Origin: Panicum virgatum
Taxonomy: Eukaryota; Streptophyta; Magnoliopsida; Poales; Poaceae
Reading direction: 5' to 3'
Assembly (NCBI RefSeq): GCF_016808335.1
Contig: NC_053143.1
Span: 50,871,441 to 50,935,440 of the forward strand
Length of the DNA: 64,000 nt
Shown: positions 57,768 to 64,000 of the stretch, piece by piece
Position numbering within the stretch: position 1 is the first letter of the stretch
Layout of the letters: each line of letters starts with the position of its first letter
Program-made: the position numbers and the translations under genes
Notes under the pieces: generated by a model
Database searches by the model: none
Told to the model about the DNA's origin: nothing
The model's input: the letters and a program-made list of their open reading frames with translations, nothing else

Positions 57768-57934
57768 CTTTTACCACCCCTATCGCCGGCAAAATGCCAT
57801 GATCTCTTTGTCTGGGCTTTTCCAGCGGTAGGGGGGCTCTAGCCCTGGCCGCCCCACTGGTAGATCCGCGACTGTCTGCGTCTATCTGGAGATCCAGCGG
57901 CTAGCGCCCTAGCTTTCCAGTAAACTAATAAGAA
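57768..57934. other. Spacer right of CACTA-4
   Basis: GC-richer stretch with no coding signal. Probably original patatin 3' flank interrupted by CACTA-4. Confidence 0.35.
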
Positions 57935-59984
57935 GAGTCAGCAGCAAATGGAGATGACTGAGCCATGCATCAATCAACAAACCGACCACTAGGTCGTGAG
58001 AATTGCAGCTCTTGAGAATACGATACCAGTTTAAAAAGTCATTTATTTCATGTTGTTTTTTTAAAATTCATTGCTTTCATTCTACTGTATGCTTATTTGA
58101 ATTTTTTTAGATGTACGATAATCTTAATGAATGGCAACTGCCTTTTCCGTTTATTTTTTATAAGCAAGACAAACAAATTGTGCTGCAATGATACAGAAAT
58201 TACGGATGAATTGAAGGTACTTGATGCTTGTACTACTTGGGGCTCAAATTTATAGTGCATTGCATTGGTAGTTTGGTACTACGTGCATATATGACATGGC
58301 TACCCACTAATTGCCTCTGAATACAGAATTAAAGATGGGATGCCCAGATTGTTGGAGCTATAAAAATGAAGAGCTACTGCACTCGGAGAAATAAAAAGCA
58401 ACAAGATAAAAATGGAGTGATAGGTTCTCACTACTGATATGTGAGCCGTGACCACGCCGTTTCTTGGAATCTTGGGTTCTCACTTCTCACTGACAAGATA
58501 AGATATGCAAGCTCGTGAAGCATCGACCTAGCTAGGGTTAAGAGGCATCAGGATTGGACTTGCCCCTGGGATTTCACGACGCACTTTCTCCGGGCTCACA
58601 CATTGTCAAGAGCTCAATGTTGCCGTGAGCGGAAAAGGACACAATAGTCAAGGGGCTATGTTAACATGCATGGAGGCAACACTGTCAGTGCTGTCAATGA
58701 TGACATTGTTGCCAGTGGCTGAAGCCCAAGATGCTTGAACGTCTTAACTAGGTAGGTAGCCGCTAGGTTGATGACACCGCCACTGGACAAGGGTCCCACA
58801 GTTGGATGACTCCTTAACAAGAGGCTTTTTTTAGATGATTTAGAGTTGAATTCTGCATTGTGTTCGATGCTTGCGGGAGTTTAGTTTCCAACTTAGCTTG
58901 TTTCTCAACAATGGCGGGTTACAACACCCAGTGCATGATTCAGGTTTAGCAGAGCTGCAGAGATCAATACTATTGAGGAATACAAATCAGAATAAGGTAC
59001 TAGATCCAGACTACCTCGTTCCATCGTTCCAACTTCCATGAGCTAAAATGCTCTATATATCTTGACCCAGTAAACTGAAGAAATGAGTACCAGTCTGCAC
59101 ACACCAGAGTTCTCTTATCATTTCAGTTCTCAATCTTCAATTGTTTGGTTTCATGTAAAAAAAACTTGAGGGGACCCTCTTAATTAACCAATATTTTAAA
59201 TAACCAGATAAGGCATTTAGCTATCTATGTCCAAAAACAGGCTACAACCGAGACTATAGCAGCAGCTAAGAGTTAAGTTGTACATGAAAAAAAAACTTAG
59301 CTAAATCTCTCTCAAATAGCTATAGCCGGAGATTTAAAACCTTATAATTAACTGACAGTGCTTTAGCTAGCCATTTTTCCAAAATAAAAGGTAAAGATTT
59401 ACCTCCAACGGCGAAAGTAATTGAGCCTCTGTTTCTTACTTTAATGTGAAATTTATAGGGTTGTTCAGACGACATGCCAATTGATAGTACACTGGTACAG
59501 TGGTACTACAAGCAATTGAAGAAGGGCTGCCCATATTATTGGTGCTACAAAAAAAAATGAAGAGCTACTGTGTGCTTGGAGAAATAAAAGGAGACAAGAT
59601 ACAAATGGAGTAGAGGTTCTCACTGACCTAGCTCTAAGCCTTGACCAAGCTCTCCGTTTAGGTTTCTCACTTCTCAATGAAAAGATATACAAGCTAGTGA
59701 AGCATCGACCTAGGGTTAAGAGGCATCGGGATTGTACATGCCCCTTCGACCCGCCGTGACACTTTCTCAGTGCTCACACATTGTCAAGGGATCCTTGTTG
59801 CCATGAGCCCAAATGGATACAATAGTCAAGGGTTGTGTTAAGCATGCACGTCTTTATTGTCAGCGACTGAACCCCAATGTGCTTTGATGACATGTTTTTG
59901 TCAAATTATCACCGAAACATATGTTGTTGTACTAAATATAGCGGCATTCGCCAGTAATTCTATTGTTTTCTAAACATTTACAGA

Positions 59985-60296
59985 TTGCAACACCCATATA
60001 TTCACCTGAGAAGAAGAAAAGATGGCTCCAGCCCACTCATCGACATCTTCTTCGGCACCAGCGCCAGCATGGTTGACATCAACGCCCAGGTGCTCTTCGA
60101 GCTCTTCGGTTGCCAGAGCAACTACCTACGCATCCAGATTGACAAGCTGAGGGGAGAAACGGCATTGCTGGACTGCACGACCGAGACGAACATGGACACG
60201 CTGATCGAGATCGGCAAGAAGCTGCTCGGCGAGACGGTGGCGAGGGTGAATGTCGACACGGGGAAGTACGAGCCCGTCCAACGAGAAGGCACTTGA
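59985..60296 (+). pseudogene. Intron-less patatin C-terminal fragment
   Basis: From DGSSPLIDIFFGTSASMVDI through CQSNYLRIQIDKLRGET to VNVDTGKYEPVQREGT and TGA. It corresponds to the end of exon 2 and the start of exon 3 of the patatin at 54321-55427, but the 95 bp intron is missing precisely: CGCATCCAG joins directly to ATTGACAAGC. The coding similarity begins abruptly at AAAGATGGCTCC (60008) and stays recognisable to about 60340. Without the catalytic part it is not functional. Confidence 0.8.
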
Positions 60297-61475
60297 GATG
60301 ATGGCAGCAAAGCTCTCCAGTGAATGCAAGCTTCGCCAGCAAAAAACTACGTGCTTGAGAGTCAGCGGCAAAATGGAGATGATTGGGCCATGCATCGATC
60401 AGGAAACCACTTGGTCGTGAAAAAATTTACAGCGCTTGAGAATTAGATACCAGTTTGAACAGTCCATTGATGTTGTTGTTATCATTTCATTGCTCTCATT
60501 CTACTGTATGCTTATTTGATTCTTTTTCTTTGAGATGTATGATGATAATCTTAATGGATGGCCACTGACTTTTCCGTTTATTTTTTTTATAAACAAGACA
60601 AATACAGTGTGCTGCAATGGTACATAAATTACGCATGAAGGAACTTGATGCTTGTACTACATTGGGCTCAAATTTATAGTGTTGTGCATCAGATCGTATG
60701 CACGAGTCATATATGTATGCCATTGCATTGGTAGTTTGGTACTATGTGCATATATGACATGGCTACCCAGTGGTTGCCTCTGAATGCAGAATTAAAGATG
60801 GGATGCCTTGGAGCTACAAAAATGAAGAGCTACTGCTCTCGGAGAAAGTAATATATAGCTTTTCACTAATACGTGAGAAGTGACGACCATGCTCACCGTT
60901 TCTTGGGTTCTCACTTCTCACTGACAAGATAAGATATGCAATTTGGTGATGAAGCATCGACTTAGCTAGGGTTAAGAGGCATCAGGATTAGACTTGCCCT
61001 TGGGATTTCACGACGCACTTTCTCCGTGCTCATGCATTGTCAAGAGCTCATTGTTGCCGTGAGTGGAAAAGGATAACATTGTCAAGGGGCTATGTTAATG
61101 TGCACATCTAGCTTTACTGCCGAAGATGCTTGAACATCTTAGGTAGATAGCCGCTAGGGTTGATGACACTGCCACTGCACAAGGGTCTCAGTTTGATGAT
61201 TCCTTAACCAGAGGCTTGGATTTTGCATTGTGGTCGATGCTCGTGGGAACATAGTTTCCAACTTCAATTGTTTCTCAACAATGGCAGGTTACAACACCCA
61301 GTGCCTAATTTTGGTTTAGCAGAGATGCAGAGATCAATACTATTGAGGAATACGAATCAGAACAGGGTACTTAGATCTAGACTACCTAGTTCGATCGTTC
61401 CAACTTTCATGAGCTCAAATGCTCTATATTGACCCAGTAAACTGAAGAATGAGTACCAGTTTTAGTTCCCAGCCT

Positions 61476-61758
61476 CTTTTTTTTTTGCAAAACACAGTAC
61501 AAACACAGAAGCTCACAAATGCATGCATATTCACCCCTACGAATACACGCACAACCCTACCCCAATGAGCACCTCCAAGAGACTGAGCCAACAGATCCTC
61601 GAGATTGACGAAGTCACCACTACAGCCTCGCTACCGATGGGCACGTCGCCTACCATCGAAAGAATTGCGACGGTTAAATCCTGGAATAAATCTAGAAAAA
61701 TGCAAACACCGGTGCTGAATCAAGGACTCAAACCCTAGTGGGTAGGTTGCACCACAAG
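61476..61758 (-). mobile_element. SINE (Au-type, tRNA-derived)
   Basis: Flanked by a 14 bp duplication TTAGTTCCCAGCCT (61462-61475 and 61759-61772). On the minus strand it begins near GGTGCAACCTACCCACTAGG, has a box B-like GGTTTGAGTCC and ends in an A-rich tail (T10 on plus). The stretch GAGATTGACGAAGTCACCAC is typical of the Au SINE family of grasses as I remember it. It is absent from the other copy of the duplicated segment, so it inserted after the duplication. Confidence 0.75.
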
Positions 61759-62259
61759 TTAGTTCCCAGCCTTCAATCATTTAGTTTCATACTTTCATGT
61801 TAAAAAAACTTGAGGGTACCCTCTTAATTAACTGGCAGTGCTTTGGCCATTTTTTCTGAAATTAAAGGTAAAGATTTACCACCAATGGTGAAAGTAACTG
61901 ACCCTCTGTTTCTTACTTTAAAATGGAATTTTTAAGGCTGTTCACGGACCACATGCCAATTGATACTGCACTGGTACTACTAGCGATTAAAGAAGGGGTG
62001 CCCAGATTATTGGAGCTTAAAAAATGAAGAGCTACCGTGTGCTTGGAGAAATAAAAGGAGACGAGATACAAATGGAGTGGGAGATTCTCACTGACCTGTG
62101 AGCAGTGACCATGCTCTCCGTGTAGGTTCTCACTTCTTACTAAAAAGATATGCAAGCTAGTGAAGCATCGACCTAGGGTTAAGAGGCATTAGGATTGTAC
62201 ATACCCCTCGGATCTACCATGACACTTTCTTAGTGCTCACACATTGTCAAGGGCTCCTT

Positions 62260-62515
62260 CAACAGCATACTTCGTAGGACATTTTTGTAGCGGCCTCTCT
62301 TTTTTGACACAGGTGGCCAAGAACTTTTTTGTCCGGGCACATGGGTAGCGGTCTAGTCTTAGGATTGACAGTCAATGGAACGTGTGTCAGGATTCTTGTC
62401 AAACTTTTGTAGGTTGCGTGCCCTTCTGGCAGAAGTTGGGAAATTTTCAAGACGATGTATCACCTTGATATATCCTTCTTGAAATGAATAAAGTTTGCAT
62501 TTTCCAAAAAAAACA
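62260..62515 (+). mobile_element. Short poly(A) retroposon (probable LINE 3' end)
   Basis: A 256 bp insertion ends in AATAAAGTTTGCATTTTCC and an A tract. It is flanked by a 15 bp duplication TGTCAAGGGCTCCTT (62245-62259 and 62516-62530). Absent from the paralogous segment near 59790. Its origin could be a 5'-truncated LINE or a processed transcript; no coding motif is seen. Confidence 0.7.
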
Positions 62516-63624
62516 TGTCAAGGGCTCCTTGTTGCCGTGAGCGCAAATGGATATAATCGTCAAGGGCTGTGTTAAGCATGCACGCCTTTTTTGTCAGGGA
62601 CTGAAGCCCAATGTGCTTTGACAACATGTTTATGTCAAATTATCGCTGGAACATAAGTTGTTCTAGTAAATCTAGCTCCATCCGCCTGTAATTCTATTGT
62701 TTTCTGAACATTTACATATTACAACACCCATATATTCACTTGAGGATTGAAAGAGACCATCTTCAGGATGTTGACAACTTTGTAACATGTAGTTAGAAGA
62801 TACAAGGTCCATGCTAAGACGATAGCAGATACAAGGCTCTTTTATTTGGCGTATACTATTTTCTTCTCCTTAAGAATGTTGTCGGGTGCAGGTGAGCCAG
62901 TTTTTTAGGATGGTCTATCGTTGTTCTTCTCAAAAAGAAGATATGGTCCATCCTTGTTCACATACGTTTGTTTACACAAATGCAACTGAGCTATATTTAG
63001 TTCTACTATAAGTTAAAATTTGTAGCTACCAACTGTTGGGCATTGAGGTTTTGAATTATTACCAACTATTATACTAGAGCACAATTATTACAATTTGCAG
63101 AATTGAAGGATCCTCCTAATGAATACTAATTTTTCATTATCGACAAATGATGTGTGAAGCGATTCTTGTACCTGAAAGATATACTAGTTGAATGATGTAC
63201 AGTTTCACATATACAAAAAAAAATGAATACCCCTAGCTGGCTCATAAGTATAGAATTAAAGAGGCTATAAAACTAAAGATTCAATGTGCCTAGAAAAAGA
63301 GACCAGATACCCCTTATAAAATTATTATTCAGCTGCTCCGTGGTGAGCTTGTTCAATATTGAGAGGTTGTCATCTCAAAAAAAAAAAAAAGAAACGTATT
63401 GAGAAGCTTTGTCTATTATATACAAGCTATAGGGAACCATGAAGTATATATAACAATACATATAACACCAATGTACAAGCTTTAGCAGTTCCTAGGGTTA
63501 AGAGGCATCAGGATTAGACATGGCCCTGGAGTTTCGAAATGTAGTTTCCCAGTGCTCACACATTGTAAAGACTTAAGAGCTCATTGTTACCATGAGCGGA
63601 TGTTATGTGCGTGGATGGAGGGGG
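62516..63624. other. Spacer, AT-rich, with a partial 1.2 kb repeat unit
   Basis: No gene. The stretch 63245-63600 resembles the repeat unit of the patatin flank (AGAATTAAAGA, AGGGTTAAGAGGCATCAGGATTAGAC). A poly-A run lies near 63377-63391. Confidence 0.4.
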
Positions 63625-64000
63625 CTAGGTTGGAGCTAGGTATGTGGCGCAGGTTGTAATCATGGCAAAAACAGCACGAAGATGCAGCAAGTGCTCGGCC
63701 CATGTGTTGCTGTAGATCAATATGTCATCAAAAAATACGAGTACGAATTTGCGCAAGAAAGGTTTCAATACTGAAAATGTGGCTGGGGCGTTTGTCAGGC
63801 CGAACGGCATAACCAGAAACTCGAACATGCCTTCATGAGTGTGAAAAGCTGTTTTTTCCACATCATCATGGCACATGCGCACTTGATGGTACCCTGAATG
63901 GAGATCAAGCTTCGTGAAGAATTTGGCACCCCGAAGCTCATCCAACAGTTCCTCAACAACTGGGATAGGGAATTTATCTTTCACTATAGAGGCATTCAGG
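63625..64000 (-). pseudogene. Ty3/gypsy reverse transcriptase relic
   Basis: Reads [45 protein letters not shown] and [13 protein letters not shown], the RT palm motifs of gypsy elements including the catalytic DD. About seven residues are missing after NAPATF (deletion), and similarity stops near 63640. It runs off the right edge toward its N-terminus. A fragment, not a functional enzyme. Confidence 0.85.

Larger units (their letters stand above)
57935..62750. repeat. Tandem duplication of a patatin 3' flank
   Basis: 57940-59990 is similar along its length to 60358-62745. Both start AGTCAGC-GCAAA-TGGAGATGA and end ACACCCATATATTCAC. Inside, a second periodicity of about 1.2 kb is seen: AGGGTTAAGAGGCAT-AGGATT followed by a CTCACACATTGTCAAG-like string occurs near 58535, 59715, 60970, 62175 and 63497. 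The copies differ by many substitutions and by later insertions. Confidence 0.7.

Noticed and set aside
1..64000. tRNA, rRNA, CRISPR, bacterial operon or phage features
   Set aside because: None seen; spliced genes and plant transposons show a nuclear plant sequence. The tRNA-like box B near 61725 belongs to the SINE.

Overview
The window is plant nuclear DNA, almost certainly from a grass (Poaceae). The evidence is several CACTA (En/Spm-type) DNA transposons with the Transposase_21/DUF4218/DUF4216 plus Transposase_24 gene pair, a Sirevirus-like Ty1/copia element primed by initiator Met-tRNA, Tourist-like MITEs with TTA/TAA target duplications, an Au-type SINE, and GC-rich exons. I cannot name the species. 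No rRNA, tRNA or CRISPR was seen.

Layout. 1-1.25 kb holds a small DUF4283-like gene. CACTA-1 (about 1.9-7.7 kb) carries only the second CACTA gene, broken by stops and a frameshift. 9.9-14.05 kb is a well-preserved host gene on the minus strand (proline-rich 'hydroxyproline-rich glycoprotein-like' family). About 400 bp away, a MATH-domain-only gene reads the other way (14.4-15.1 kb). CACTA-2 (15.78-27.51 kb) is a near full-length element in minus orientation, with decayed transposase and second gene. 27.5-30.3 kb is AT-rich, with a microsatellite and a reverse-transcriptase-associated RNase H relic. A Ty1/copia element of 10.7 kb fills 30,309-41,045, with both LTRs, primer site and polypurine tracts; its gag and pol are interrupted.

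After it come a short two-exon minus-strand gene I could not identify (41.2-41.6 kb) and two Tourist-like MITEs. CACTA-3 (44,237 to about 54.2 kb) belongs to a different CACTA family, with TTTGCCGTGTGCC subterminal repeats. It is split by a 4.4 kb solo LTR (45,675-50,065, perfect 5 bp duplication). Its 3' end is missing and abuts an intron of a patatin-like phospholipase gene that has lost its nucleophile exon. A small CACTA-4 (55,546-57,767) follows. 57.9-62.75 kb is a tandemly duplicated patatin 3' flank that carries an intron-less patatin fragment, a SINE and a short poly(A) retroposon. The window ends in a Ty3/gypsy reverse transcriptase relic.

How it fits together. Most of the window is nested transposon history. 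The host genes likely to be functional are the proline-rich gene and perhaps the MATH gene. The most interesting pattern is in the CACTA elements: the short repeats at the element ends, which in En/Spm bind the element's own regulator, occur again inside the element, just ahead of a GC-rich leader of the second gene and, in CACTA-1 and -2, beside a TATA box. This suggests that both element genes could be controlled by one repeat-binding protein. Other notable signals are a template-switching repair scar, tandem palindromic units in CACTA-2, ACCGGTC dyad arrays beside the copia LTR TATA box, and the rearranged patatin cluster.
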